Assembly (NCBI GenBank): GCA_947095535.1
Contig: OX352772.1
Coordinates: 108,286,655 to 108,350,654, forward strand
Direction: 5' to 3'
DNA from: Poecilobothrus nobilitatus
Taxonomy: Eukaryota > Arthropoda > Insecta > Diptera > Dolichopodidae
DNA: 64,000 bases
Position 1 is the stretch's first letter, and the number at the start of each line of letters is the position of its first letter. Below the pieces are notes generated by a model. It worked only from the letters and a program-made list of their open reading frames with translations, made no database searches and was not told the origin of the DNA. Positions 1 to 12,580 of this stretch are shown here, piece after piece. A program made the translations under genes and the position numbers.

Positions 1-1080
1 ATAATGAAATTTCATTTTCGGGGGCTTTTTTTGTTCGTTTTCGACAGCTATCTAATTTAATGGTCTAATAATAAATTAGTACAAAATTATGAATCTATTG
101 TGAGAGAAGGCTTCTAAAATTATATTTTCTATGTTATTTTTTCCTTTTTTGTAAGAAAAATATCCATTTCTATAATATTTAGTAAGTTTCTGATTTCTGT
201 TATGAAATATAATTAGCTAAGTCTGCCGAATTTTATAATAATAAAAAAATTCGAATATTTTATGTTATATCAAAAATGCAGCTTAAAAAATCAAAATTCC
301 AACCTAAATAATCAAAACTACTTTAAAGACTGCTGCGAAGCTTTTACCAGCTTTAATAATAGTGAAAACAAAATCAAGATTAAAATCGGCCTATTATTTG
401 TTTCTTATAAATATAAGGCTTATAAACTTTGGTCTTTTCACTTTCAAGTCTATTAATTTTATTAAGAGTATTTTTATTTTTTTCAAAACAAAGAGGCATT
501 TGAAAACTGCCAACAGGAGATTAATAATTTATTTTTAATTTACCGCTGCGATCAGTTCATAATGGATGTGGCGGTCAAATTTAAAAATTAAAAATTTGCT
601 GAATTTATTTTTATTGAAAATGTGTTTTTTAAGTATGTACTTCTCCTTTTTTGACTGTACTAACTTCTAATGAACGGTTTGTGTCTCTGATAATACTTCT
701 AGTAGAAAATTTGGTCTCTGGTAATAATATTTACTAAATTTATTTATATTTTTAATTAACGGTTTGTGTCTCTTGATAATACTTTGAGTCAAAGATTTGT
801 GTCTCTGGTAATAAAATTTTAAATTATTAAATAAATAATCCTTCTTTATAATAATTTTGTGTATAACAAAAAAAAATTCTGAACCCATAAAATTTTTTAT
901 TGCTGGTGTCTATATTTGTGAAATTCAACTCGTTGGGCGCATCATTTTTTAACGAAAATGTGTTCTTCAATAGCAGTACTGATCAAATTTAATTTATGGT
1001 GAGAGGGTGAGACAAAGTGGCAAATGATATGACTTTGAACAACTAGTACAGCGTGTAAAATGACGCAATATACATACATC

Positions 1081-1590
1081 TTGTTTCATCTTAATTGATA
1101 CTAACGTTTCGGAGATATTGTAGTTCAAAGTGGGAATTGAAAAATAAAAAAATTGCGACTTTCAAAAAAAAAATTACTATACATGTTTATAGAATACAAT
1201 TTTCGAAATTTTCAGGAATACCCTATATTTATTATCATACAGTTAGAAAGTACTCTTCAACGGTGTATAATAAATATGATATATATTGGCAAATATCCCC
1301 ATCAGAGGACACAAATGCGAAACCACCTCCAAACTTCACCTAAACAAATTATGAAAACGCAACTTGATATTATCCAACTCTAAAGTGCATCCGACTTACA
1401 TTTTTACATACATATTCCAACAATAAAATAAAAGCGCAAAATAAATGTATGAGAAATAAGGTATTAAAATGTTTTTTTTTATTTAAATTGTTGTTTCAGT
1501 TTCGAATAGTTAGAATTTTTTTTTTTTTTTATTTTCACTTTGAACTGCAATATCTCAGAAACTGTAGTACCGATTAAGATGAAATATATA
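1081..1590. repeat. Inverted-end ~0.5 kb element (unit 1)
   Basis: The stretch 1081-1150 (TTGTTTCATCTTAATTGATA, then a block reading ACGTTTCGGAGATATTGTAG) is the imperfect reverse complement of 1515-1590, giving terminal inverted repeats of ~70 bp around ~360 bp of AT-rich DNA. No protein is recognisable. A MITE-like element is the simplest reading; no target duplication was identified. Confidence 0.55.
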
Positions 1591-2503
1591 TCAATAATAG
1601 TATTATGCTTTACAATATTGTATATTGCATGCATATTCTACAATATTGTATGCTCTACAGATGTATGTAGATATATGAACTTAACTTTAACTTTTTATGA
1701 AACTTGTAAAACAACTTTTAATTTTCCACTTCTATTAAAAAAATTGGATAACTTACCGCTTAAATTGAAATTTAAATTTTCTTTATAAATTTCTAACGTT
1801 AAAATTCTTTTAACCCATAATACCAGACACTATATTTAGAAAGGTAATTTCACAAAAAAAACACAACTCAACTAAGGTTAACACATCATTTTTTTTTTCA
1901 TTTTTAATAAATAACTATTGAAACATTTCTATTAATACAAAAATATATTTTCTAAAAAAAAAAACAAACAAAGGCCAAAACTTAAAGAATGATTAAACTC
2001 ACTCATCTCACTCATAACTCATTATTTGTTGGCTATTTTTTCTTCTTTTTTACCCAAAAAATTCAAAATCAAGTACCAGAAGTATCAATATCAACGTCTA
2101 GTCTAATTCTAGATTTCTACTAGTTCTAGTAATATTTTTTTTTTATTTTTGATTGTTTGTTGTTTCTCTTTTTTTCGGCACAATGAGTATGCGTACATTA
2201 TTATACATATTTGATTATTACATTAATTAAAAATCACATAGTGCATGTGAATGTTTATCTTATACTTACATGTAAAACTATTGTTTGCCTCTGCCATGGC
2301 CCATGCATTACTCACTAGCTATGTGATTTTGAATACTATGTATAGTAAATCAAAAATTATCTATTACAATAAGATGGGCTACTCTCACCTGACCAAAAAT
2401 GTCTATGCTACTTGAAAAAAACAAAAAACAACAAAATTGAAAGAAATAGATAGTATCTAATAAGATTTTATCATGTGAAAAGAAGACAAAAAACTGATAT
2501 GAA

Positions 2504-4422
2504 ATGATTTGGCATATGAAATCTCACTATACAGCAAAGTTTGTCAAAAGTGTAAAACGCAAAATAAAGAAAAAAAGAAAAACGGAGAAATCTAAAAAAA
2601 GGAAATGGATTAAAGAATATAGAAAATCAAGACAAAATGCAGGAAGTACGCAGCATTTAATTGTGAAGTTAAAGTCATATCCATTGAATTATATTTTTTA
2701 CAATCTTTTAAGAATGAATGAAGATTATTTTAAATGTATTAGATAAAATAAGGCCAGACATTGAAAAAGAACACAATATTGAAAGAAGCAATTAGCCCTG
2801 GAGAAAGGCTTGTAGTGACGTTAAGATTTTTAGCGACAGATCAAAGTTTCAAAGACATTGATTATATTTCGAAATTATCGCATTCATTTCAAAGTTCAAC
2901 CATTTTAGAAGTGTGTGAAGCTATCTATGAAAATGTAAAGGATGAATTTTTAAAGGTAATTATTTTTTTAAAATAAAATAACCATTTTTAGTTTAAAAAA
3001 AATTTTAAATTTAATTTTATTCATCGTCTGTATTATCTGAATCAATGATAAGCTTTATTGCTAAATATAACGTATTATTAATGGTGCATCCCTCGATTTG
3101 TTGATTTTCATTTACATTAGTGTTATTTATATCAGTGGTACCTTCTATATGTATATTAGTGGTATCTTCTAAATTCGCCGGTTTTATTATTTGCCTTTCC
3201 ACTACTCTACTCCTGTTTTTAAAGTTGTTGAACATGTTGAATTTTTTATTTCTCCGAATTTCTCCGGTTGTTGAATTTGCTGAACATGCTGGAATTTTTA
3301 TTTCTTGGAAGATAGGAATGGATGTTGAAGTTCTTGGGCATGCTAAATTTTCTAGAGGAGATAGAAATATGGATAGGAGAATATGGATTTTCCATTTCTT
3401 CGGAGATAGGAAAGGAGTAAGAAGAATATAAAGATTGTCGAGTTGAAGAAGTTGATGGTGTTGATGAATATATACGTGTACGATTTTCGGCACTTGGCAA
3501 TGATTCAGTAATTTGTTTTTCTGCAGTTTGATCCACAATTTGCAAAAATTTGTATCTGTATTTTATTAAAATTAGGTCTTGTCAATTTTAGGGCCTTTAA
3601 TTGTGAACTTAAATATTTGTAGAACTCATCTTATACAGAATTTTCTTGTGGTGGCGAAATGTTTGTACGCAAATATTCTCTGGCTTCGTAAACGGCAGAG
3701 ATAGCTTCATTTTGAAACCCTGAAGTTCCTTTCGCAATATTTTTTTTCTGAAAATAAATTAAAAATGTAAAAATCAATTTTTATTAGATACTGCAGAATG
3801 TTTTTTTCTTTTTCAGTTTCCAAAAACAAAAGAAGAGTGGATTAAAATTTCTGATAACTTCTGTTTCAAATGGTAATTTCCAAATTGCATTGCGCTTTAG
3901 ATGGAAAACACATAGCTTTTAGACCATCCAAAAGAAATGCTGGCCTTTTTTATAATTTTAAAGGCTTTAAAAACATTGTTTTATTGGCTCTTGCAGGTGC
4001 TTATGGGAAATTTACTTTTGTTGATGTAGGATGAAATGTCAGATTATGTCAGATGTAGGATGAAATGTCAGGTTGCGTATTGAACCGGTCTGACTTTTAT
4101 TACATTCTACAACAACCAGATAAAGTTTTACCATCTAGTTGTTGCGGATAATGCTTTTCCGTTGCTGCAAAACATGATGACACCTTACCCGTTTAACTCA
4201 CACGATATAACCGAGAGAACATTTAATTACCGTCTAAGCCGAGCACGGCAGATAATAGAATGTGCTTTTGGAATATTATCTAATAGATTTAGAATATTCC
4301 AAACAACAATAAACTTACGTGAAAAAAAGGTGAATACAATTGTACTATGTTGCTGTGTTCTACATAATCGTGTACTTGGCGCCGAATCGTTTAAGTGCAT
4401 CATAAAAGAAATCTCTTTGTAG
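2504..4422 (+). pseudogene. PIF/Harbinger transposase, decayed (copy 1)
   Basis: Remains of a Harbinger-type DDE transposase (DDE_Tnp_4-like nuclease), which would cut and rejoin transposon ends. Exon 1 (2504-2955) has a Lys-rich start, a conserved-looking KRKWIKEY and, after a +1/-1 break near 2750, ISPGERLVVTLRFLATDQSF and VCEAIYENVKDEFLK. A GT...AG interval at 2956-3816 has good splice signals (AAG|GTAATT, TTTCAG|TTT) and joins to FPKTKEEWIKISDNFCFKW. The catalytic-core blocks ALDGKHIAFRPS, then ADNAFP and FNYRLSRARQIIECAFGILS and VLCCCVLHN, follow with several frameshifts up to 4422. A 20-bp direct duplication at ~4022-4071 adds another break. Family assignment is confident; the gene is clearly dead. 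Confidence 0.85.
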
Positions 4423-4690
4423 CACCACAGTTTCGTTTTATATTTATCATCTGAACCTGAGCCACTTTTCAAAGAATTTTTAATTTTAATTCTTTCTTTT
4501 GATATTTGGCTCTGCAAAGTTCGGAATTTCATTTTGATGCACGCCACGATTCATATGATCTGTTTCTTTTTATTTTATTTATGAAATCTTTATCCCTTCG
4601 ATTAAAAATACACGGATGTTGTTGAACTTCACTTATTAATACTAATGTTTCATGTTTAGTCCAACCATCCTTTTCATACACATAAAAAAA
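3017..4690 (-). pseudogene. MADF-like partner protein of Harbinger, opposite strand (copy 1)
   Basis: PIF/Harbinger elements usually encode a second DNA-binding protein; in insects it is often of the MADF/Myb type. On the minus strand 4690-4440 reads WTKHETLVLISEVQQHPCIF, then RRDKDFINKIKRNRSYESWR and KSGSGSDD, resembling a MADF domain. A second exon starts after a CAG acceptor at 3748: NIAKGTSGFQNEAISAVYEA, then KYLSSQLKALKLTRPNF, then low-complexity Ser/Asn-rich sequence ending in DSDNTDDE near 3017. Stops and frame changes break it (reading shifts between 3246-3545 and 3017-3538). The exon pair straddles the transposase's second exon. The donor of the first exon was not resolved. Confidence 0.6.
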
Positions 4691-5139
4691 GCGTATTACA
4701 AAGTTATTATAAAGGGAAACAAATTTTCACTACTTTATTTAATTCATTTATTTATTTTTACACTTTGTAAAAATGAAATTCAGGTATTTAATTTTAACAA
4801 AATATTTTTCTACGACACATAAAAGATTTAAAATTATTTTTTCAGTAATATGAAGTTGTACATGTTGTATATGTAGGTAATATACCTAATTTTTAAAATA
4901 TTACTAAAAAAAGCATTTTCAAAATTATTATAATATTTTAAAATTAATACATGTTATATACCTGTATTTTATTACACATGAAATTAAATTTTAAATATCT
5001 ATACTTATTACTTACATGTTTTTTTATTATTACTAGAAAATCCCCTGTGCAATTGCACAATTTCTATAGATTCAAAAACATTTACGTTATCATACTGACT
5101 CTCTTACTACCTGTATTAAGGGAGGGATTACTACATGTA

Positions 5140-5275
5140 TTTTTTTTAGGTTAGATCTATTAAGTACCTAACTAAAATAACTTATGGATTTTTAATTTAA
5201 TTTGAATTTTTTAGGTGTAGGATATAAATAAGTCGGTTGCATCGACTTACTGTTACTTTTACTTGTTTTTTTTTT
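5140..5275 (+). mobile_element. Helentron/DINE-like 3' end in unit 1
   Basis: About 120 bp closely matching 62456-62590: TACCTAACTAAAATAACTTA, then GGTGTAGGATATAAATAAG, then a short hairpin AAGTCG-GTTGCAT-CGACTT followed by ACTGTTAC and TTTACTTG. A short subterminal hairpin near the 3' end is typical of Helitron/Helentron elements. The assignment is by structure, not by a protein. Confidence 0.5.
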
Positions 5276-6442
5276 GCTTAAAAAAAATTTGCTGAATTTA
5301 TTTTATTTAAATGTACTTTGGAAGAGGTCTTTGGTATATTTAATAAAAGATTCATGTCTCTGATAATGAAATTTCATTTTCGGGGGCTTTTTTTGTTCGT
5401 TTTCGACAGCTTTCTAATTTAATGGTCTAATAATAAATTAGTACAAAATTATGAATCTATTGTGAGAGAAGGCTTCTAAAATTATATTTTCTATGTTATT
5501 TTTTCCTTTTTTGTAAGAAAAATATCCATTTCTATAATATTTAGTAAGTTTCTGATTTCTGTTATGAAATATAATTAGCTAAGTCTGCCGAATTTTATAA
5601 TAATAAAAAAATTCGAATATTTTATGTTATATCAAAAATGCAGCTTAAAAAATCAAAATTCCAACCTAAATAATCAAAACTACTTTAAAGACTGCTGCGA
5701 AGCTTTTACCAGCTTTAATAATAGTGAAAACAAAATCAAGATTAAAATCGGCCTATTATTTGTTTCTTATAAATATAAGGCTTATAAACTTTGGTCTTTT
5801 CACTTTCAAGTCTATTAATTTTATTAAGAGTATTTTTATTTTTTTCAAAACAAAGAGGCATTTGAAAACTGCCAACAGGAGATTAATAATTTATTTTTAA
5901 TTTACCGCTGCGATCAGTTCATAATGGATGTGGCGGTCAAATTTAAAAATTAAAAATTTGCTGAATTTATTTTTATTGAAAATGTGTTTTTTAAGTATGT
6001 ACTTCTCCTTTTTTGACTGTACTAACTTCTAATGAACGGTTTGTGTCTCTGATAATACTTCTAGTAGAAAATTTGGTCTCTGGTAATAATATTTACTAAA
6101 TTTATTTATATTTTTAATTAACGGTTTGTGTCTCTTGATAATACTTTGAGTCAAAGATTTGTGTCTCTGGTAATAAAATTTTAAATTATTAAATAAATAA
6201 TCCTTCTTTATAATAATTTTGTGTATAACAAAAAAAAATTCTGAACCCATAAAATTTTTTATTGCTGGTGTCTATATTTGTGAAATTCAACTCGTTGGGC
6301 GCATCATTTTTTAACGAAAATGTGTTCTTCAATAGTAGTACTGATCAAATTTAATTTATGGTGAGAGGGTGAGACAAAGTGGCAAATGATATGACTTTGA
6401 ACAACTAGTACAGCGTGTAAAATGACGCAATATACATACATC

Positions 6443-6952
6443 TTGTTTCATCTTAATTGATACTAACGTTTCGGAGATATTGTAGTTCAAAGTGGGAATT
6501 GAAAAATAAAAAAATTACGACTTTCAAAAAAAAAATTACTATACATGTTTATAGAATACAATTTTCGAAATTTTCAGGAATACCCTATATTTATTATCAT
6601 ACAGTTAGAAAGTACTCTTCAACGGTGTATAATAAATATGATATATATTGGCAAATATCCCCATCAGAGGACACAAATGCGAAACCACCTCCAAACTTCA
6701 CCTAAACAAATTATGAAAACGCAACTTGATATTATCCAACTCTAAAGTGCATCCGACTTACATTTTTACATACATATTCCAACAATAAAATAAAAGCGCA
6801 AAATAAATGTATGAGAAATAAGGTATTAAAATGTTTTTTTTTATTTAAATTGTTGTTTCAGTTTCGAATAGTTAGAATTTTTTTTTTTTTTTATTTTCAC
6901 TTTGAACTGCAATATCTCAGAAACTGTAGTACCGATTAAGATGAAATATATA
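6443..6952. repeat. Inverted-end ~0.5 kb element (unit 2)
   Basis: Copy in the second tandem unit of the element at 1081-1590, with the same ~70-bp inverted ends and a few base changes in the interior. Confidence 0.55.
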
Positions 6953-7902
6953 TCAATAATAGTATTATGCTTTACAATATTGTATATTGCATGCATATTC
7001 TACAATATTGTATGCTCTACAGATGTATGTAGATATATGAACTTAACTTTAACTTTTTATGAAACTTGTAAAACAACTTTTAATTTTCCACTTCTATTAA
7101 AAAAATTAACTTATTTTAACAAAGAAATTCAAGTATACACATTGGATAACTTACCGCTTAAATTGAAATTTAAATTTTCTTTATAAATTTCTAACGTTAA
7201 AATTCTTTTAACCCATAATACCAGACACTATATTTAGAAAGGTAATTTCACAAAAAAAACACAACTCAACTAAGGTTAACACATCATTTTTTTTTTCATT
7301 TTTAATAAATAACTATTGAAACATTTCTATTAATACAAAAATATATTTTCTAAAAAAAAAAAACAAACAAAGGCCAAAACTTAAAGAATGATTAAACTCA
7401 CTCATCTCACTCATAACTCATTATTTGTTGGCTATTTTTTCTTCTTTTTTACCCAAAAAATTCAAAATCAAGTACCAGAAGTATCAATATCAACGTCTAG
7501 TCTAATTCTAGATTTCTACTAGTTCTAGTAATATTTTTTTTTTATTTTTGATTGTTTGTTGTTTCTCTTTTTTTCGGCACAATGAGTATGCGTACATTAT
7601 TATACATATTTGATTATTACATTAATTAAAAATCACATAGTGCATGTGAATGTTTATCTTATACTTACATGTAAAACTATTGTTTGCCTCTGCCATGGCC
7701 CATGCATTACTCACTAGCTATGTGATTTTGAATACTATGTATAGTAAATCAAAAATTATCTATTACAATAAGATGGGCTACTCTCACCTGACCAAAAATG
7801 TCTATGCTACTTGAAAAAAACAAAAAACAACAAAATTGAAAGAAATAGATAGTATCTAATAAGATTTTATCATGTGAAAAGAAGACAAAAAACTGATATG
7901 AA

Positions 7903-9821
7903 ATGATTTGGCATATGAAATCTCACTATACAGCAAAGTTTGTCAAAAGTGTAAAACGCAAAATAAAGAAAAAAAGAAAAACGGAGAAATCTAAAAAAAG
8001 GAAATGGATTAAAGAATATAGAAAATCAAGACAAAATGCAGGAAGTACGCAGCATTTAATTGTGAAGTTAAAGTCATATCCATTGAATTATATTTTTTAC
8101 AATCTTTTAAGAATGAATGAAGATTATTTTAAATGTATTAGATAAAATAAGGCCAGACATTGAAAAAGAACACAATAATGAAAGAAGCAATTAGCCCTGG
8201 AGAAAGGCTTGTAGTGACGTTAAGATTTTTAGCGACAGATCAAAGTTTCAAAGACATTGATTATATTTCGAAATTATCGCATTCATTTCAAAGTTCAACC
8301 ATTTTAGAAGTGTGTGAAGCTATCTATGAAAATGTAAAGGATGAATTTTTAAAGGTAATTATTTTTTTAAAATAAAATAACCATTTTTAGTTTAAAAAAA
8401 ATTTTAAATTTAATTTTATTCATCGTCTGTATTATCTGAATCAATGATAAGCTTTATTGCTAAATATAACGTATTATTAATGGTGCATCCCTCGATTTGT
8501 TGATTTTCATTTACATTAGTGTTATTTATATCAGTGGTACCTTCTATATGTATATTAGTGGTATCTTCTAAATTCGCCGGTTTTATTATTTGCCTTTCCA
8601 CTACTCTACTCCTGTTTTTAAAGTTGTTGAACATGTTGAATTTTTTATTTCTCCGAATTTCTCCGGTTGTTGAATTTGCTGAACATGCTGGAATTTTTAT
8701 TTCTTGGAAGATAGGAATGGATGTTGAAGTTCTTGGGCATGCTAAATTTTCTAGAGGAGATAGAAATATGGATAGGAGAATATGGATTTTCCATTTCTTC
8801 GGAGATAGGAAAGGAGTAAGAAGAATATAAAGATTGTCGAGTTGAAGAAGTTGATGGTGTTGATGAATATATACGTGTACGATTTTCGGCACTTGGCAAT
8901 GATTCAGTAATTTGTTTTTCTGCAGTTTGATCCACAATTTGCAAAAATTTGTATCTGTATTTTATTAAAATTAGGTCTTGTCAATTTTAGGGCCTTTAAT
9001 TGTGAACTTAAATATTTGTAGAACTCATCTTATACAGAATTTTCTTGTGGTGGCGAAATGTTTGTACGCAAATATTCTCTGGCGTCGTAAACGGCAGAGA
9101 TAGCTTCATTTTGAAACCCTGAAGTTCCTTTCGCAATATTTTTTTTCTGAAAATAAATTAAAAATGTAAAAATCAATTTTTATTAGATACTGCAGAATGT
9201 TTTTTTCTTTTTCAGTTTCCAAAAACAAAAGAAGAGTGGATTAAAATTTCTGATAACTTCTGTTTCAAATGGTAATTTCCAAATTGCATTGCGCTTTAGA
9301 TGGAAAACACATAGCTTTTAGACCATCCAAAAGAAATGCTGGCCTTTTTTATAATTTTAAAGGCTTTAAAAACATTGTTTTATTGGCTCTTGCAGGTGCT
9401 TATGGGAAATTTACTTTTGTTGATGTAGGATGAAATGTCAGATTATGTCAGATGTAGGATGAAATGTCAGGTTGCGTATTGAACCGGTCTGACTTTTATT
9501 ACATTCTACAACAACCAGATAAAGTTTTACCATCTAGTTGTTGCGGATAATGCTTTTCCGTTGCTGCAAAACATGATGACACCTTACCCGTTTAACTCAC
9601 ACGATATAACCGAGAGAACATTTAATTACCGTCTAAGCCGAGCACGGCAGATAATAGAATGTGCTTTTGGAATATTATCTAATAGATTTAGAATATTCCA
9701 AACAACAATAAACTTACGTGAAAAAAAGGTGAATACAATTGTACTATGTTGCTGTGTTCTACATAATCGTGTACTTGGCGCCGAATCGTTTAAGTGCATC
9801 ATAAAAGAAATCTCATTGTAG
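7903..9821 (+). pseudogene. PIF/Harbinger transposase, decayed (copy 2)
   Basis: Same gene in tandem unit 2, with the same intron (about 8355-9215) and the same frameshifts as copy 1, so it was inactive before the unit was duplicated. Small differences include ILKEAIS changed to IMKEAIS near 8175. The C-terminal block FNYRLSRARQIIECAFGILS and the VLCCCVLHN motif are readable at 9620-9775. Confidence 0.85.
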
Positions 9822-10065
9822 CACCACAGTTTCGGTTTATATACATCATCTGAACCTGAGCCACTTTTCAAAGAATTTCTAATTTTGATTCTTTCTTTTG
9901 ATATTTGGCTCTGCAAAGTTCGGAATTTCATTTTGATGCACGCCACGATTCATATGATCTGTTTCTTTTTATTTTATTTATGAAATCTTTATCCCTTCGA
10001 TTAAAAATACACGGATGTTGTTGAACTTCACTTATTAATACTAATGTTTCATGTTTAGTCCAACC
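8416..10065 (-). pseudogene. MADF-like partner protein of Harbinger (copy 2)
   Basis: Second copy of the opposite-strand MADF-like gene. The exon at 8416-9150 matches copy 1. The upstream exon (about 9830-10065) is cut by the ~240-bp deletion, losing sequence upstream of the WTKHE block. In this copy the stretch after the MADF core reads SGSDDVYKPKLWCYNEISF, a slightly different version from copy 1, useful for deciding the original reading. Confidence 0.55.
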
Positions 10066-10297
10066 AAAAAGCATTTTCAAAATTATTATAATATTTTAAA
10101 ATTAATACATGTTATATACCTGTATTTTATTACACATGAAATTAAATTTTAAATATCTATACTTATTACTTACATGTTTTTTTATTATTACTAGAAAATC
10201 CCCTGTGCAATTGCATAATTTCTATAGATTCAAAAACATTTACGTTATCATGCTGACTCCCTTACTACCTGTATTAAGGGAGGGATTACTACATGTA

Positions 10298-10434
10298 TTT
10301 TTTTTAGCTTAGATCTATTAAGTACCTAACTAAAATAACTTATGGATTTTTAATTTAATTTGAATTTTTTAGGTGTAGGGTATAAATAAGTCGGTTGCAT
10401 CGACTTACTGTTACTTTTACTTGTTTTTTTTTTG
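10298..10434 (+). mobile_element. Helentron/DINE-like 3' end in unit 2
   Basis: Same 3' end as at 5140-5275, here with GGTGTAGGGTATAAATAAG and the AAGTCG/CGACTT hairpin. It sits ~90 bp before the start of the third tandem unit. Confidence 0.5.
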
Positions 10435-12580
10435 CTTGAAAAAAGTTTGCTGAATTTATTTTATTTAAATGTACTTTGGAAGAGTTCTTTGGTATATTTA
10501 ATAAAAGATTCATGTCTCTGATAATGAAATTTCATTTTCGGGGGCTTTTTTTGTTCGTTTTCGACAGCTTTCTAATTTAATGGTCTAATAATAAATTAGT
10601 ACAAAATTATGAATCTATTGTGAGAGAAGGCTTCTAAAATTATATTTTCTATGTTATTTTTTCCTTTTTTGTAAGAAAAATATCCATTTCTATAATATTT
10701 AGTAAGTTTCTGATTTCTGTTATGAAATATAATTAGCTAAGTCTGCCGAATTTTATAATAATAAAAAAATTCGAATATTTTATGTTATATCAAAAATGCA
10801 GCTTAAAAAATCAAAATTCCAACCTAAATAAACAAAACTACTTTAAAGACTGCTGCGAAGCTTTTACCAGCTTTTATAATAGTGAAAACAAAATCAAGAT
10901 TAAAATCGGCCTATTATTTGTTTCTTATAAATATAAGGCTTATAAACTTGGTCTTTTCACTTTCAAGTCTTTTAATTTTATTAAGAGTATTTTTATTTTT
11001 TTCAAAACAAAGAGGCATTTGAAAACTGCCAACAGGAGATTAATAATTTATTTTTAATTTACCGCTGCGACCAGTTCATAATGGATGTGGCAGTCAAATT
11101 TAAAAATTAAAAATTTGCTTTAAATTTTGTGTCGAAAGTACTTTTTAAAAAGTAAAAATTTGTGTCTTTGTTAAGACTTTTAGTCGAAGATTTGTGTCTC
11201 TGATAATAAAATTTTAAATTATTAAATAAATATACAGAAATATCATCATTGCCAGTTTAGTTTATATTCAGTGTGAGTGGTTTATTATAGATCTGGCCAA
11301 CATCTTGTGTGTATAAATATTGTGTATATTATCAGAAATTCAATCATTAATTCCTGGTATTATATTATCTGATCTGATTAATAAAACTTTTTTTTTTCCA
11401 TGGCTAACAATATTATTAACGTTCTAATAATAAATTTGTACAAAATTATGAATCTTTTGTGAGAGAAAGCTTCTAAAATGATATTTTCTATATTAGTTTT
11501 TTTTTTTTTTTAAGAAAAATATCCATTTCTATAATATTTGGTAAGTTCCAGATTTCTGTTATGAAATATGATTATTTGAGTCTGCCGAATTTTATATTAA
11601 TAAAAAAATTTCGAATATTTTATGTTATGTTTTATGTTAAAAATCTAAATTTCAACTTAAAAAATAAACAAAACTATGTTAAAGTCTGTTACGAAGCTTT
11701 TACCAGCTTTTATACTAATGAAAACAAAATCAAGAATAAAATCGGCCTATTATTTTTTTCTTATAAATATGACTTACTATAAACTTTGCTCTTTTCACTT
11801 TCAGGCGTTTTAATTTTATTAAGAGTACCTATTTTTATTTTTTTTTTTCCAAAACAAAGATTTAAAACGCCAACAGAAGATTAATAATTTATTTTTAATT
11901 TACCGCTGCGATCAGTTCATAATGGATGTGGCGGTCAAATTTAAAAATTAAAAATTTGCTGAATTTATTTTTATTGAAAATGTGTTTTTTAAGTATGTAC
12001 TGGTAATAATATTTACTAAATTTATTTATATTTTTAATTAACGGTTTGTGTCTCTTGATAATACTTTGAGTCAAAGATTTGTGTCTCTGGTAATAAAATT
12101 TTAAATTATTAAATAAATATACAGAAATATCATCATTGCCAGTTTAGTTTACATTAAGTGGTGTGAATGTTTTATTATAGATATAAAATGTATTTTTTTA
12201 CATGTTGGCAAGGTCTCGCCAACATCTTGTGTATTATATTATAGATTAACAAATTTTATTAAAAAAATCAAAAACTTTAACACGTCTTTTTTAACTTTAA
12301 AATATTTTGTCCGATTAAATGACTCGTCTCTTTGCTTTCCTTCTTTATAATAATTTTGTGTATAACAAAAAAAAATTCTGAACCCATAAAATTTTTTATT
12401 GCTGGTGTCTATATTTGTGAAATTCAACTCGTTGGGCGCATCATTTTTTTAACGAAAATGTGTTCTTCAATAGCAGTACTGATCAAATTTAATTTATGGT
12501 GAGAGGGTGAGACAAAGTGGCAAATGATATGACTTTGAACAACTAGTACAGCGTGTAAAATGACGCAATATACATACATC

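Larger units (their letters stand above)
1..5362. repeat. Tandem unit, copy 1 (~5.36 kb)
   Basis: First of three head-to-tail copies. The sequence beginning at base 1 recurs at 5363 and 10521, nearly identical to copy 2 over its whole length. Copy 1 lacks 36 bp present in copy 2 (7108-7143) and keeps ~240 bp that copy 2 lost after 10065. Inside are a degenerate GTGTCTCTGATAAT motif repeated several times (about 680-820), a 0.5-kb inverted-end element (1081-1590), a broken Harbinger gene pair (2504-4690) and a Helentron-like 3' end (5140-5275). The left edge of the array is outside the window. The ORFs at 262-456, 1095-1343 and 1540-1788 match no family I know and recur only because the unit is repeated. 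Confidence 0.9.
5363..10520. repeat. Tandem unit, copy 2 (~5.16 kb)
   Basis: Second copy, same orientation, differing from copy 1 mainly by scattered single bases. It carries an extra 36 bp at 7108-7143 and is missing ~240 bp after 10065, between GTCCAACCA and AAAGCATTTTC. That deletion removes the upstream end of the MADF-like exon and AT-rich spacer. It contains the second Harbinger copy (7903-9821) and ends with a Helentron-like 3' sequence at 10298-10434. Confidence 0.9.

Noticed and set aside
262..456. Repeated 64-94 aa ORFs (262-456, 1095-1343, 1540-1788 and their copies) as genes
   Set aside because: They are Lys/Phe/Tyr/Asn-rich as expected of AT-rich DNA, lie in non-coding parts of the unit and are disrupted or altered between copies.
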